Source: Pilatotrama ljubarskyi | Taxonomy: Eukaryota; Basidiomycota; Agaricomycetes; Polyporales; Polyporaceae | Assembly (NCBI GenBank): GCA_022385805.1 | Contig: MU277701.1 | Coordinates: 245,062 to 309,061, forward strand | Direction: 5' to 3' | DNA length: 64,000 nucleotides | Shown here: positions 1 to 12,700 of the stretch, piece by piece | How the letters are laid out: every line of letters begins with the position of its first letter | How positions within the stretch are numbered: the first letter of the stretch is position 1 | Position numbers and translations under genes: made by a program | Notes under the pieces: model-generated | The model's input: the letters and a program-made list of their open reading frames with translations, nothing else | Database searches by the model: none | Told to the model about the DNA's origin: nothing

Positions 1-934
1 GATGCTGGGTGGATCCCGCCCTTCGCGCGCGTAGGACTGCTCGTGTTCACGACCAACATCGATTAGACTATTGGGCATGTATGGATCACCAGCAGAGACT
101 GCAATACTTGGACAAAATGGCCTTCCGGAGACGCGCTTCCATCGATAACGGTTGCCGTTCCGGCGCAAGCTGTGTCAGGTGAGAAGCGCTAGCGAGTGGG
201 AAGCCACCGCTCTCCCGCCGTTGAGACTTGACGTCGGCGTCGTCTGCAGCCTCCGAGTTGTCCTAGCTGCATCACTTCGGAACGCTGTGTGGAGCGGGGA
301 GACCAGGAGAATAACCCAGCTGCAGGTCAGTAGAACATATGGATACTACTGACTTGACGAAAGCCGGCCAGTGCAATGTCTGGTAGTAGGGCTTGAAGGG
401 ATTAGCCTATAGCGTCTTAGCTGATCTTCCCGCGAGACGGTGCGCGGTTGCCAGACTCGGTACGAGCGTATTGTTTCTTTCTGTTGTTCTTGTCGATGTC
501 CGCAGTCCCAGGCGAATGCGATTCGCGCACAAGCTGAGCTATCGCATCGATGTTTCGTGCATCACAGTTGCTCCTGAAGATTCTGGTGAGTGCTGTGGCA
601 AAGTCGGAAGCACGACGTCTTTGCGGAGAACATCGGAACTGGGGCTCGGTAGGTTAGCGCGGAGGAGTGCAGAAGCATGTTCCCCCAGATCTCCAATCTA
701 TCGCAGCTCGGGCGGTGGAGCGTGGGGCACAGGTATGTTGCATGCTCATGATTTCACGCGCGTTCCAAGGCGCACAATTTTCCGTTGTTATAAGAGACAC
801 GGCCATGCCGCTCCCTTGCACATCAGATACTGCAGAGCCCACTGGCTGCACCGTACGCCGCTCGCTGCACGGCAGCTGAGTACCTTGCGCTATCCTCCAT
901 CACCCAGCTCAATCCTACTCCGAGCCTTACAGCG
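1..934. other. Left-edge stretch without a supported gene
   Basis: No recognisable gene. Bases 3-177 on the + strand are open in one frame and end at a GTGAGA donor-like site, so the end of an exon from a gene to the left is possible. The translated residues match no family I know and codon use is not strongly biased. The remaining short frames look random. Confidence 0.3.
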
Positions 935-1651
935 ATGTCTCCACGCCCACATCCGATTCTCAAGCGGGACTCGTCTCCGTTCAGGACACCAACTCTCCCC
1001 TTTTCGACCTGTGGTCCACTGTTCTCCCCGCACGTCCACTTTCCTCCTACTCCGCGGCTAGTCGCGGCGACGTACCCGGCGCACTCACCCACTACGTATG
1101 ATCGCGCGCCGATCGCGGTCTCTCCCAACGTATGCCAGCTTCCGCGCCGCGGGGAGCGGACGGTCCGCTCGCCGCCACCTGACTGCGAGACTGAGCATCG
1201 GGGACGTAGTCGCAACCGCACCAAAGCGCGCGGAGGTGGGGAGAACATCAAGGGGAGCTACTTCCATCCGCGGGCGTACGAGGCATGCAAGCCTGAACCC
1301 CTCAACGTGCCCTCCGCCACCTTTGATCTCCCCTCCACACCCCCGCTCGTTCAGGACTTGTCACCCTCGGACGAGTCCGACGACGTGACCGCCACAACTC
1401 CCCCAGACTCGAATCTGTCCTCGTCTATCTCGAGCCCCATTGCGCTCCACTTCGCACCGGCCCCGCGATGCTCTCCTGACGCGGAAAGGGCCGACGTCGA
1501 CTCGCCACCGCCCATCTCGCGCTCGTCTCCCAGAAGCAAGCCAGGCGCGAAGGCTCGTAGACCGACCCTGACGCGGAAGGAGACGCGGCTTGGTGGACGA
1601 TCACTTTCGTTCTCGCCTGATATGGACGAGGGCTGCCTAGGTGGCTTCTGA
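935..1651 (+). CDS. Pro/Ser-rich conserved basidiomycete protein of unknown function
   Basis: Single-exon frame of 238 residues starting MSPRPHPILKR. It is rich in Pro, Ser and charged residues and has no membrane segment or catalytic motif. Two islands look conserved rather than random: HVHFPPTP with TYDRAPI in the first third, and KGSYFHPRAYEACKPE near residue 107. I associate this pattern with a family of uncharacterised proteins in agaric and polypore proteomes, from memory and not by search. The C-terminal half carries acidic/Ser patches (SPSDESDD) and basic runs, consistent with a disordered regulatory protein. The segment around residues 85-105 is Arg/Gly-rich and could be an unspliced intron. 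Function is unknown. Confidence 0.6.
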   Translation: MSPRPHPILKRDSSPFRTPTLPFSTCGPLFSPHVHFPPTPRLVAATYPAHSPTTYDRAPIAVSPNVCQLPRRGERTVRSPPPDCETEHRGRSRNRTKARGGGENIKGSYFHPRAYEACKPEPLNVPSATFDLPSTPPLVQDLSPSDESDDVTATTPPDSNLSSSISSPIALHFAPAPRCSPDAERADVDSPPPISRSSPRSKPGAKARRPTLTRKETRLGGRSLSFSPDMDEGCLGGF

Positions 1652-3744
1652 GCCCGTCGTATGGAGAGACGACAATCCCTGCTACCCGCTGGTAACGGGT
1701 GGTTCCCACCAACTCCTATACCATGGACTTCAGCGATATCCAGGCTTGCGGCGGCGAAGGGTGGCGACGGTGACATATGGTTTCTCTGTAGCATAATTTG
1801 TACGGCATAGTCAGCTCGTATTGGTGCTCGCTTCCGACGCCGGTCGTCTTGAACTTAGTGTAGCCATTTTCGACTTTCGCTTTCATCGATGTGCGCTGAG
1901 AACACAGTGGCAAAGCCTCAAGCCTCACGCTCGAATGTTGCAGTCAGTATCTTTGCAAGTAGCGAGACGACGTCATACCTGCGCGGGCGCAGCTCACTGA
2001 GATAATGTAGCACGTCTAGAGAGACGTCGATTTGGACTGGAGTGTGCATACCATGGTAGACGGTCGAGTCTTGCATTCCTGTCGCTACCACAAGCGACTA
2101 GTGAGCTCTGACCAAGCTCTTGACTGTCGCTAAGTCGCTCTTCCGTTCCGCATATGACGTCATCGGCCACTACCGCACATGCATGGTACTCACGCCTGTA
2201 CCTCGCCCCGGGGGAACGGAGCAGGTTCCTAGAAGAGCGCACACACTTGCGGCTTGATATCATACCGATGACTGGATAGCGGCGGGGTGATGAGCTCATC
2301 TGGAGGCTACACGAACGCAACGGAGCGAAACGAAGCGCTCACCAAAATAGCGTCTGAGAGTTCGGGCCCTTTGAGCAGTGAACAAAGTAGAAATGGTCTG
2401 TGCCCAGGTGCACCGTCAGAACAGGCGGGGGAGGCACGAATTCCCATTTTGCTGGATACCGACAAATCCTCCAATCATATACGAGGGAAGTAGATGGTCG
2501 GGTCGGCGGCAATGAAGTGTCGCCGCGGATCCTAATCTCGGAGAAGCCTGCACACTCTGTCCAATCATGTCTCTCAGCGTCGCGGAGGTGGGAAGTCTGA
2601 CAGACGAGGCTCAATGACTCAAACCACTGAAGACGTAAGACGTACATGACGCCGTGCTGAGTCGGGGAGAGAGAGCTGCCGGACGATTCGTGCGAGGCTC
2701 GGGCACCCTTCCCCGGTCTTCAAGCTTCGAGCCTGAGGTGTGTAGCTGAATCTGGTTTTATAGTCCGTAGTTCCTGAGCAAGGTGGGACAGTCCCACTGC
2801 GAGCATGCTCGTGTCAATATAGGTGACACCTGAAGATATGACCGAATACCCACCAATGAGACCTGCTCGTATATATGCATGTCCCACATGTTACAGAATC
2901 GCTCTTAGGCAGACTGAGGACGGACTGAGTTCGCAGTGTAGCCCGCCAGATTTCGAGTGTCTTTCTCTGCACGAACACTGTACATTCAACGTGTTGACCA
3001 GCATGCAGAAGCCCGGGCTGCTATTTGCGGACACCGCTACTTACCGGGACGTAATCAAGTTCTACAGTACTCAGCTAGAAGTCAACCGGCGCGTGGCGTG
3101 CGAGCCTAGGGTCAGTCGTATCGCGAACATCATAGGCCATGTTCTGAGCCGCCAGGGCGTCCGTAGAATTCTTTGTGTACTGGATTGGACGGATGCTTGC
3201 TGAGCTCGATCATAGGAAGCTCGGTGGTGACACCCGTGACGGTGGGGGTTCAAAAACGTCCCTGCCACCAGCGGCACCGTACAGTACAGTATTGCAGAGT
3301 CCGCGATCCGAGAACGCCGGAGCGCTTGTATATAGGCGCCCTTCCGATTGCCCGAGTCCGAGGATTTGTGAATCCAGCGCCAAGATCGATATCCATGGAC
3401 TGCGCTCCTCAGGCGTTACGAGCTCCTTCTGCGACAGCTACATTGAAGCATAGCGGAGGTACCGTTGGTTTGAGCAGGGGTACTTCCGTACATGTGCGCT
3501 GGGCTGCGGGCACTGCAAGAGGATGAATGGGAGTACTTCCCGCCGGCAGTTTGAGCCGACTTGCTCTCGGTGCCGATGGAATGGCCCACACGCCCATGCC
3601 ATCAATAATGCGATCTGCGCTCCCATTGCTGACGCTCACCAGGAGTGCTGATTGTAGTTGAAAGATACGGTTGTACTCCGTCCTTTCTTGAGCCCCTTGG
3701 ACCGCCCCCACATACCACCTCCCGTCGACACCGAGTCTGCCAAC
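1652..3744. other. Intergenic stretch
   Basis: About 2.1 kb between the Pro/Ser-rich gene and the carboxypeptidase. Only short frames are present, the longest being 126 codons at 2823-3203, with unbiased codon use and no motif. I see no tRNA, inverted-repeat element or transposase remnant. Confidence 0.4.
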
Positions 3745-5661
3745 ATGCGCTGGGCCACGGCTCTTGCATGTTTCATGCACTTTGGCTTCGTGGTCACCGC
3801 AGAGCCTCTGCCAAGCCCGCTGAACAACGGCCTACAGCGCGTATTTTCGCCGTCCGAAGCTCAGCACAAGACTATGTCTGCTCCCCACTCGTTGGAGTAT
3901 GCTGATGACCGTCAGCACAGCATGCGTAAGAAGTAATCGCATTGGCTGCACGGTGGAATAGAGCTGAGGCATGTACAGACGCGGAGCACTACACGCATCC
4001 GGCGTTCTCGGACTATCGGCTGTGGATCTCCCGCCCCAAGCTGTGTGACCCGTCCGTGAAGCAGTACTCTGGATTTCTGGACATCTCGAAAACCAGGCAC
4101 CTTTTCTTCTGGCGAGTGGATCAATTGGTCTCCATCCTATACAGGGCTAACCGACTTCAATAGGTTCTTCGAAGCTCGCCAGAAGCCCGAATCTGCCCCT
4201 CTCATGATCTGGTTGAACGGGGGTCCGGGTTGTAGCTCCACAACGGGCTTATTCTTCGAGATGGGTCCCTGCACCATCCTTGAGAACGGTCGTACTGAGC
4301 ATAATCCGTACTCATGGACCAAGGTCGCCAACATCATTTTCCTAGACCAGCCTATCGGTACCGGTTTCTCACACTCGACCGATGGGTCCAAGGTGGATAA
4401 GCTTGCGGATCTCGCGGTTGACGTCTACGCGTTCCTGCAGCTGTTCGTGTCTCGCTTCCCCGACCTTGGGCAGAAGCCGCTCCATCTAGCGGCCGAGAGC
4501 TGGGGAGGCCACTACGGGCCGAACATCGCCAGCTACGTTTACAAGATGAACAAGCGGATGGTGTATGCGCCGTTCCCCGGACAGAAGCACATCAACTTCG
4601 CGTCCCTGATTCTTGCGAATGGTCTTACCGACCCCGCGCTACAGTTCGAGTCGATCCCGGAGTACATGTGCGGCGGCGCCCCGTATCCGCCGTTCAAATC
4701 CGACAGCTTCGATTGCCGTGCCATGCGCGCAGAGGCTCCTATCTGCAAAAAGATGATAGAGAGCTGCTACCAGTTCCCGTCAAAGGCCACATGCGACCCA
4801 GCGACTACATACTGTTGGTTGCGGATGCTGGGGCCCCTATCCAGTAAGCGCGGTTCAGTCCCATCGTTCAAGATTGCTCACATAGTTCAGGGTCCGGGCT
4901 GAATCCCTATGATCTGCGCATACCCTGCGAAGATCGCGAGGGTATATGCTACAAGGAGCTCCGTGGCATTGAAGCCTTCATGAACAGCCATCGACGGGAA
5001 CTTGGCGTTGATGAAAGCGCGCCAAGGTTTGTGCAATGTAACATGTCCGTCAACAGCGATTTCTACTATCAGGGCCAAGCGATGCTCAACAGCGCGGCAC
5101 TGCTGCCTGAGCTGGTTGATAACGGGATGCGCTTGCTCGTCTTCGCGGGTAATACAGGTGCGTCTTTCGTCCTTCGAATATACCTGAGATAACATCTGTG
5201 TCATCTTTCAGACGGCGTCTGTAACTTCATAGTACGCTGTGCAAATTTTCTAGCGAGACGAGCACTGATTGCTCACTGGCATCCGCAATCTAGGGCGTCG
5301 AGCGCTGGATGCTGCGGCTTGAGCATGGCTTCCACGAAGAGTTCGCCCGCGCTCCTTCCTTGGAATTCATCGCCAAGGATACTAGCGAAATAGCGGGAAG
5401 AGTACGCAGAGCGGGAACCTCCGGTGCAGGCAATGTCACTTTCGTTCAGATATATGAAGGAGGGTGAGTCATACACAAGTTCACGAGCGTGACAGTCGTA
5501 GTTCCTCACGCCGCGTGCGCAGTCATATGGCGCCACATGACCAGCCAGAAGCTACCTTAGTAAGTCGAGCAAAGATGATCCTCGGTCGATTCTCTCAACC
5601 GTATCCTCAGGACATGATCACCCGATGGGTCAGAAACATACCCTTCAACGTCACTGACTAG
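3745..5661 (+). CDS. Secreted serine carboxypeptidase, family S10
   Basis: Seven exons: 3745-3925, 3979-4111, 4164-4843, 4891-5157, 5212-5231, 5294-5463, 5523-5661, giving 529 residues. The start is the first ATG before a hydrophobic signal peptide (about residues 1-20), followed by a short propeptide. The S10 triad is complete. Ser217 lies in ESWGGHYGP, Asp421 is built across the intron at 5158-5211 in NTDGVCNF, and His485 lies in GGHMAPHDQP, itself joined across intron 6. The oxyanion-hole segment WLNGGPGCSS is also present. The family removes C-terminal residues from peptides at acidic pH, in the vacuole or outside the cell; the signal peptide favours secretory-pathway entry. The intron at 4112-4163 has a GC donor (GCGAGT): only that junction restores the conserved FFWFFEAR reading. 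Several Cys and N-glycosylation sites are present, as expected for the family. Confidence 0.9.
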
Positions 5662-5973
5662 TTAGAGTACGGTACCACATTCTGGGTGCGCTCCCAAACA
5701 TGCTTAGTAGCATTCCTATGTACTCCGCCCTACTGATACCTATGAAACAACCCCTCTTCAATGCGCCATATATCCTGTAAGATCGACGGTACTGGAGGCG
5801 CGTCTCACCCGGCGCGCGTGAATGCGCGACGCGTTTTGATCGAGCGCGTCTGCGGCTAGTCACGTGCTTGGGCACGCGTTGAACTTGCCTCTCGACGAGT
5901 GGCCAAATCCAGACTTCGCTCTCATCCATCCTCTTCTCAGTCTCTGCACAATCTGCCGGTGACTGTATCCAAC

Positions 5974-6795
5974 ATGCGTCGCGCACAAAGCGTTAGACAT
6001 TATGCTCGCCCCTCACTTGCCGTCGGCGCCGACGATCTCGGCGTCTTGAAAGAGGACGAGTCCGTCGAGGATGTCCTGAGGCGACAACTACTTGAGAAGG
6101 ATAGGGAATGCGACAAGGTTGGTCGCTATTCACTCGTGTCAGCATACATGTGCTGACCTATCCACAGCTACATATACAGGTTCAGGCGCTACAGGCCCAG
6201 CTGGCTCAGCGGCCACCGTTGGAAACTGTCCAGGCACTCGAGAAAGAGTACACCAATCTAGAGATTTTGTTGCAGGGGACGCAGAGGGAGAACGAGCGCT
6301 GTATGGCCGAGCTGGAGAGGTGCGTCTTATTGAGTATCTTGCTGACGGACGTATTCATGTCGAGCACGCGGGATAGAGGGAAGGCTCGGGAGAAGCTATT
6401 GGAGCGCGAATTGGAGAAGCTCGCAGGAGCTAACTGGCAGGCAAGTCGCATTGTGCGGTTCTTCAGCTGCCGACTCTGACACCAGGCGTACACAGGCGAA
6501 TTTGGAGTTAGCTGCACCTACTCCCACCTCGACGTTCCACGCTCGGGCCGCAAGCCTCATCAGCCCAGGTAGATCGAACCCTTCATCCCCCTCCGCAGGC
6601 ACCAAGGCCTCACAACATGATGGGGCGAGCGTGGACGCGACTATGGCGTACATTGAGCAGGTGAAGCTACTCATCTTGGGTATGGAGCAGCGCCTGCAAT
6701 CACGCGAGGACAAACTCGTCAAGCATATCGAGCGGGCCGAGGCAGAAGGTGCCAGATATGAGGAGGTGCGCAAGCAGGCATTGGTGCCCTCCTGA
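5974..6795 (+). CDS. Coiled-coil protein of unknown function
   Basis: Four exons: 5974-6117, 6168-6319, 6377-6440, 6496-6795, giving 219 residues. Heptad-like Leu/Glu/Gln-rich stretches cover about residues 30-120 and again 155-215, separated by a Ser/Pro linker (STFHARAASLISPGR region). There are no enzyme motifs, signal peptide or membrane segments, so a structural or adaptor role is the most that can be said. The intron at 6441-6495 uses a GC donor with perfect consensus context (CAG|GCAAGT). The last codons are uncertain. In the annotated frame the protein ends ALVPS at 6795, but the next frame over the same bases reads GALLNHIDDV and stops at 6815, so a small frameshift or a missed splice near 6775 is possible. 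Confidence 0.6.
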
Positions 6796-9700
6796 ACCAC
6801 ATCGACGACGTCTGAGAGATCTCGTGGATTTCCACTGCATTCGACATCTCGGAACCGCGGGACATTGGTTTCCTGTGTATTTGTACGAACCGGCTGGAGC
6901 TAGCTATACCCTCCGCATCAATACCTATCTATCCGATATATCCGCAGACAGCTGTCCCCTGCTGTTCCTTTGAGATTGCAGGATTGTCCATTCGACCGTC
7001 ATTATGCGACTCGGGACGTTTGGACTGTGACCAGCTCTGAGACAGGAGGAGACGGGCAAGCCCGTCCGCCCTGTGACCGCTTCGAGTGTGCTTCCCGTGG
7101 AAGGACAGTTTCCGGGAGATCAGATTTCCGTACACCGGCAATAGACGCATGTAGGTTATGCATGCACTATACCGCCAATAGACCGCGGCTCGTTCTACAA
7201 TAGGCAGTTGCACTACGTCGCAGAGGACGAATCAAACAGGAAGTGCAACGCAATCGCGACGGCCCGCTCGTGCGAAGGCCGACGATATACCCCATACAAG
7301 AGGATGGGAAGATCGGTCGAGGGCTGCTTGGGCAATGCAGCCGACTGATTTCAATGCTCGCGGAATAGTCAGCGGATGCATCGGCTAGCTTTGCGTTTCA
7401 TTAAGAAATATATGTAGCTCCATGGTGAGCATCCGAGCAATTTGGGTTCAAATTCTACTGTGGAACGTACAAGTTCAGGTCCTCAAGGTAGCGCAGACAC
7501 CGCACCCGGCATTCGCTGCGTGCGACGTCCGCTCCCCACGGCCTTCATTATGGCGAAAATAGTGCCGTTAAGGTACCCCAGATGGTAAGGCCATCCCGAC
7601 CTTCCACAGTCATTCAGTCGTCTCGAGAAGAGACAACCGGCGCAGCATTCATTCGCCTGTAAACGAGAGAAGCAATCGAAGGGAGTGCTGCTTGAGACTT
7701 CTGCGGATAAGTGACGCGACGCCCGATGCCCAAGGAGACCTGGACGATGCCGCACCTGGAAATACCAAGGCGGCAAGGCGTTTTATTCCCTCCACACCGG
7801 AACTCTCGAATTCGAGCTGGCGGGGTAGTCCTGAAGGTAGTGATGAGATTGGCCAAACCTCGCGAAATTAGGGGAGGGGTTCGGTTACTTGCGCTTGCAA
7901 TCCTTTGATGATACAGTGACGAAGCTCTGAGCGGCCTAAGGGCCGAGCACTCAACAGGGACACGCATGCCACCGAGCCAGCATGCGCGGGGGAATGACTC
8001 CAGTGGCAGACGGTCCAAGACAGAGCCTGCAAGGCCATTTAGTAGAGTGCAGACCGCTGACGGGCTCTGTACGACGGCGTAGCATGTTTGCGGATGAATA
8101 TGCTCTGTGGAATAGTCCTACCCGAAGAGGCATTTCTGCAACGAGCTACGCGTCTCAACGGAGTCGCACCCGGCCGCGCAGTTTGGACCGCTACCTGAAG
8201 GAGAGAGGTAGTAAGAGTATAACGTATCCCATGAGAAGCGTTCACTCGCAACCCTGACCGTGAGCATCAGTTTTTCGGTCACGAGGTGGCAATACAGTAG
8301 CAGTAGAGCGTGAGTGGTTTCCACGACCTCCGGTGTACATACCGCATAAAGCAGTATCGGTCGCAATCTAGCTGGTCATGCGGCGCATCAGCGTAACAGG
8401 CGCCTGAAGAGAAACGGAAGAACGGCCATGCGGTCCTCAGCTGCCTGAATGCACGCAGATTATATTTCATCTGTATAGCACGGTGGCCCGCCGCCGGGGG
8501 AGACTAGACTTTACCGTTTTGTCCCACATCAGCGGTTCGGCCAGGCTTGAATGAGGAAAGCCGCATTCCTGCCGAGTGGCGTTCCTGACCGACATCCGTC
8601 AACCCTACTGATCGCTTGACGGCGGGAGCCCCTGCACATCATGACAACCTTGCCGTTAGTCCATAGCACATGGCCAGCGCTGAGATGAATCGTTCATCAC
8701 TTACGAGAAAGGTTGCCTTCGTAGCAGCCGCGTGTTTGTGAGCTCGTGGTAAGAGGCACGGTTATGTCTCGAAGAGGCTTGATGAGGGGCACCTCCGCAT
8801 GCTTGGGTGTACCAGACGGTGTTGTGAGTGGACGATTTTGAGCGGTATACAAGGTTACCAAGGCGGAGAAGACCATACTTACGTACATGATGCATATGGC
8901 AGGCAGGACGAGGGTTCTAGGCTGAACGATAAAGGTGGAAAGCAGGATAAGCTGAAAAGGAAGAAAAGGCATTGAGGTCCATGGGGTCCACCTCCGGGGA
9001 GCGATGGACGAGATTTTGAACCGCAGGCGCTCCGATGCGTTAGGCATAACTGGAGTGCCAAGTGCAAAAGAGAGGAGTTATCAGGACAGGAAAGGCACTT
9101 GCTGGAGTGAGCCCGGAGACATCGAAGTCTTACCGAAGCGTACATCAAAGTATACTTGACTGCACAAGCGTGCCCAGTCCGCGCCCAGAACAGAACAAGC
9201 TTGGCCCGCCTTCTGTCGAGACTACGACAGCCTGGGAGAATGCCTGCTCTTCACGAAGGAGTGTGAGCGTCCTGATAGTATGCCAGGGTCGTTGCTCACC
9301 TTGACTAAGTCATAAGCTGTAGCACGCACAGTGCATTTTCCCGACGATGCTCACGGAGGTATTACGGGCTGTGGGCGCGAATCTATCTAGTATACATTCG
9401 TCCGTCCGTGACAGTCGCCGCAAAGTGACTGAATCCTCGAATTACCCTAGCAGTGAAGGATGGAAGGAGGATTATCAGTAGTATGTCATGTGGGCCGCGT
9501 ACTGTTTCCTCAGTCCAGCCCAATGAGCAACAGCCCCGCGCTCTTCCGCGAGCTATCATACAAAGGCTGCTGGGCTGCCGTCCCGTCGTGGACGCGGTTC
9601 GTCAACGCTGTGTGGTGGCTGAGGCGGCGGAACACGGTCAGGAATATTATGCCTGATGGACTGGCCAGTATTCAGTTGTTAGCGTAGGTCTACAGGGACA

Positions 9701-12700
9701 GACAGACGGACGCACCGTTCTCACTCCGCAGGGTGCGCTGCTACTGGTCTATAGTCATTGACACGCACATTTCGGCAGGGAATGTGACTGCTGACGGTTG
9801 TGCCGGCGAATGTGCAGCCTGGCATAGACCTGACGACTGACTTCGGAAGCAAGGCGGCGGCCAGTGTGGTCCACGCGGCAGAGTTCACTGACCCAGAAAC
9901 GAGATGCTGGTGCCCACAGAGCGCCAAATCGAAGCAGACTAGCGGGGAGACGCCTCAGGGAAGCACCCCCCTCATAACGCCGGCGAAGTCTGGACCTTCC
10001 AGACGCAAGAAGCGCAAGGGTTACTCGGAGGGAGAGACGTCGTTTTGGGCATCGAGTACGGCGCTCCGTCGAGCGTGATCTGCTGGCTTCGAGGGACATC
10101 ATGATGCAGACGTCCAGCCAGACGGGCGCAATCTAAGACGCCTATGCCACTGGCACGTAAATTGCACTCTTACTCCAGCCAGTACGCACCAAGAGTGAGT
10201 GCAGACGGAGACCATGAGGTCTTGTCTCTGTACCTTGCGGATGAGAGTGTTCGACGGCGCTATGAGTACAGTATGCGGAAGAACCATGGGCGGAGGTACA
10301 TCACCTCAAGGCAAGCTATCCGCGTATTCATCCTGAAATCTATCAGCCCGCAGCGCGACGTTGTTAGGCGACTTACGCACCATATTGGCAGATGTATTCG
10401 CTTCCGCAGAAAGGAGCCCAAACGGATTTCGCTGGCAAACGCAGGATGCTCTTTGCAGTGGGATGCTTCCAGAGTCGGCGTGTTCAGATCAGCCCGACTG
10501 TGGCGAGCGACGGCGGTGAGATAAGATAGATCGCGGCAAAGGGAGGTTGCTTACCTTAGCTTCGGGCCCCAGATGCTGGACGTCCGGGTCGGATGTGGCG
10601 GCGCGCGAGCGCGCAGTGGCTTGCGAAGTGCCCGAGTAGAGCGTCGTTGACGCACACAGCGGGTTGAAAGGCGGACATGAAAGGCATGTGCATAGCACAT
10701 GATGTGCGCCGGAATACGTTCGCAAGCTTCTCCTTGGCTTCATGTCATGAGAAGAGCAATTACGGCGGTCAAGAATGAAAGGTCCCCCAGTGACACGACG
10801 CTCTGATGTCCATTCGAGAACGGACAGATCTTTGTTGCGCAATCAGAACCAGCCCCAGAGTCAGGGCGCGCGGAAGGCATTGGACGGAGCACCATGTATG
10901 AACAGCAGAAAACGGCGCGTAACGAGTTCCGCCGTCTCCTACAACGGTAATGGCAATTGCAGTGAACAATTCAGCGAGCTGATAACACGCCTACCCGAGC
11001 GCACCGCACACACCTGTGGCTCCTTGAACACCATTGTGCGGCCCAACCCCACTCGTTCCGTCCCTTGGTGGCACGTTCTTGCTGCTTCCGACGCAGCGCG
11101 GGAATGGTCGCACACGGGCAGTATTCCATGATGTTCCATGAGGATGAGTAGAAGAGGAGGCAGTGCAGATATTACGCACAAACCCAGGGATGCGGCACCG
11201 CAATTTGTAGTACGAGCACGAGCAGCTTCATGCAGTAGTCGGCGAACTACATCGAGGGGTGTTCGCGGTGTGGAGTAATGACACATGCGTCTAGAAGGCT
11301 TCAATCGCCACGGCGCTTCCACGCCTCACCCTTGAGTTGCAAAGGCGTGGGTGACTATGAGATCTGTACGCCATGTCGGACGTCCCTCCCCCCCACGACG
11401 AGCTGCGAAGGCAGGAGCACAGTGCCTACCCCGCACTCCCCACAGTGGGCGCGTGTGAAAGCAGGATCGTCCAGGCCCTTCTTCCCATGATTGAGGACCC
11501 AGGACGGCGTCGATAGATCGGCTAGCGGAGTAGCGGAGCGTGCTGTTCAGTCGGAGCCGAAGATTCCTCACCCGGGGCGCTCTTACGCTTGCGCAGCGAG
11601 CGGCGCATGGTACCGGGCGTATCGACGTCATTGCCAGGCAATAGCCGCGCTTGCCGCGCGCGGGGTCGGAGGGCTGTACGCGAAAGCAGAGCGTACAGAG
11701 GACGCTGCGCAGATGGGAACCAGAAAGTGGTCGCTTCGCCACCGGCGGGTCACGGCTTGCCGGAAGAACAAGCGGACACCCCGTCGAAGCCTTCGAACCC
11801 GCTGGATGTGAGAAACGGTCTCTCAGGGCTTCACAGCCGACGAGAGCGCACGGATTTGAGCTGCAACTTACCAAATGTCCCGGAAGCCGCGCAGGAGGAG
11901 TGCGACGGTATGCTCCCGTTCCCGCCGTTTGTACGTCTTGACTCCGTCAGGGCTCGCGACTTCAATCGACAACGGCTTCTCGCCTGGCCATGGAAAGCGC
12001 ATGAGCTTATATGGCGTGCGGTCGTAATGCGCCTTCTACCTCTGGCAGATGCTCGTGACGGGAGAGTAAAACTGTAGCATGATGGTGGCATTCAGTCCTC
12101 ATGTTCGGCTGCCACACGCAGCTGGCAGACTCACGGAGGGCTTACGCAGGTCAGCTGAAAGGACTTGACGGGGCAATGAGCATAGGCACGGATCAGTCCG
12201 CAAGAACGACACGACGACCATTCGTCCTTATCCACCTGACAACCCGCCATGCCATGCTGTCGTAGGCAAGAGAGACCGAGGCAGATGCTGCTTTCGAGGA
12301 TATGCACTGAGAACGAGGCATCGCCGGAGCTTGATATGCTCGTCTCGTTCGGTATTTTAGGGCGGCGCGCTATCACGCCGGCGAGTCTGAGTCAGGCGGG
12401 GGCAGGGACATCTGTGGACGGATAGCAGTATCAGAAAGTCTCAGCCACTTGGCGTTAGAACGTATAGAATGATGACTCTACGGACATACGATAGGCTGGG
12501 ACTCGACAGCTTTTGCGACCAGAATAGCTCGCTTGAGCGACGTGTTCTAGCGGAGGGTGAAGAGAGGTACACTTCAACCAGGTCGCGACCGACGGCTTCC
12601 GCTGACGCAGGCCCATTAATCCGCATGACGTGCACGGTGTGTCCGGCTCCTGTCGAGGCGTTGAATCGAGATAAATGCAAAAGCCGAGCATCGGAGCGGC

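Noticed and set aside
393..1061. 222-codon frame overlapping the start of the Pro/Ser-rich gene
   Set aside because: No motif, Cys/Arg-rich random composition, and it overlaps a better-supported gene in another frame.
2823..3203. 126-codon open frame on the + strand
   Set aside because: Codon use is unbiased and no family is recognised.
3889..3912. EYADD string resembling the reverse-transcriptase YxDD box
   Set aside because: It lies in the propeptide of the S10 carboxypeptidase and no other reverse-transcriptase motif is nearby.
8697..9047. Minus-strand frame with a hydrophobic stretch, possibly a membrane protein exon
   Set aside because: Donor-like sites are nearby, but no chain of exons gave a recognisable protein; too weak to list as a gene.
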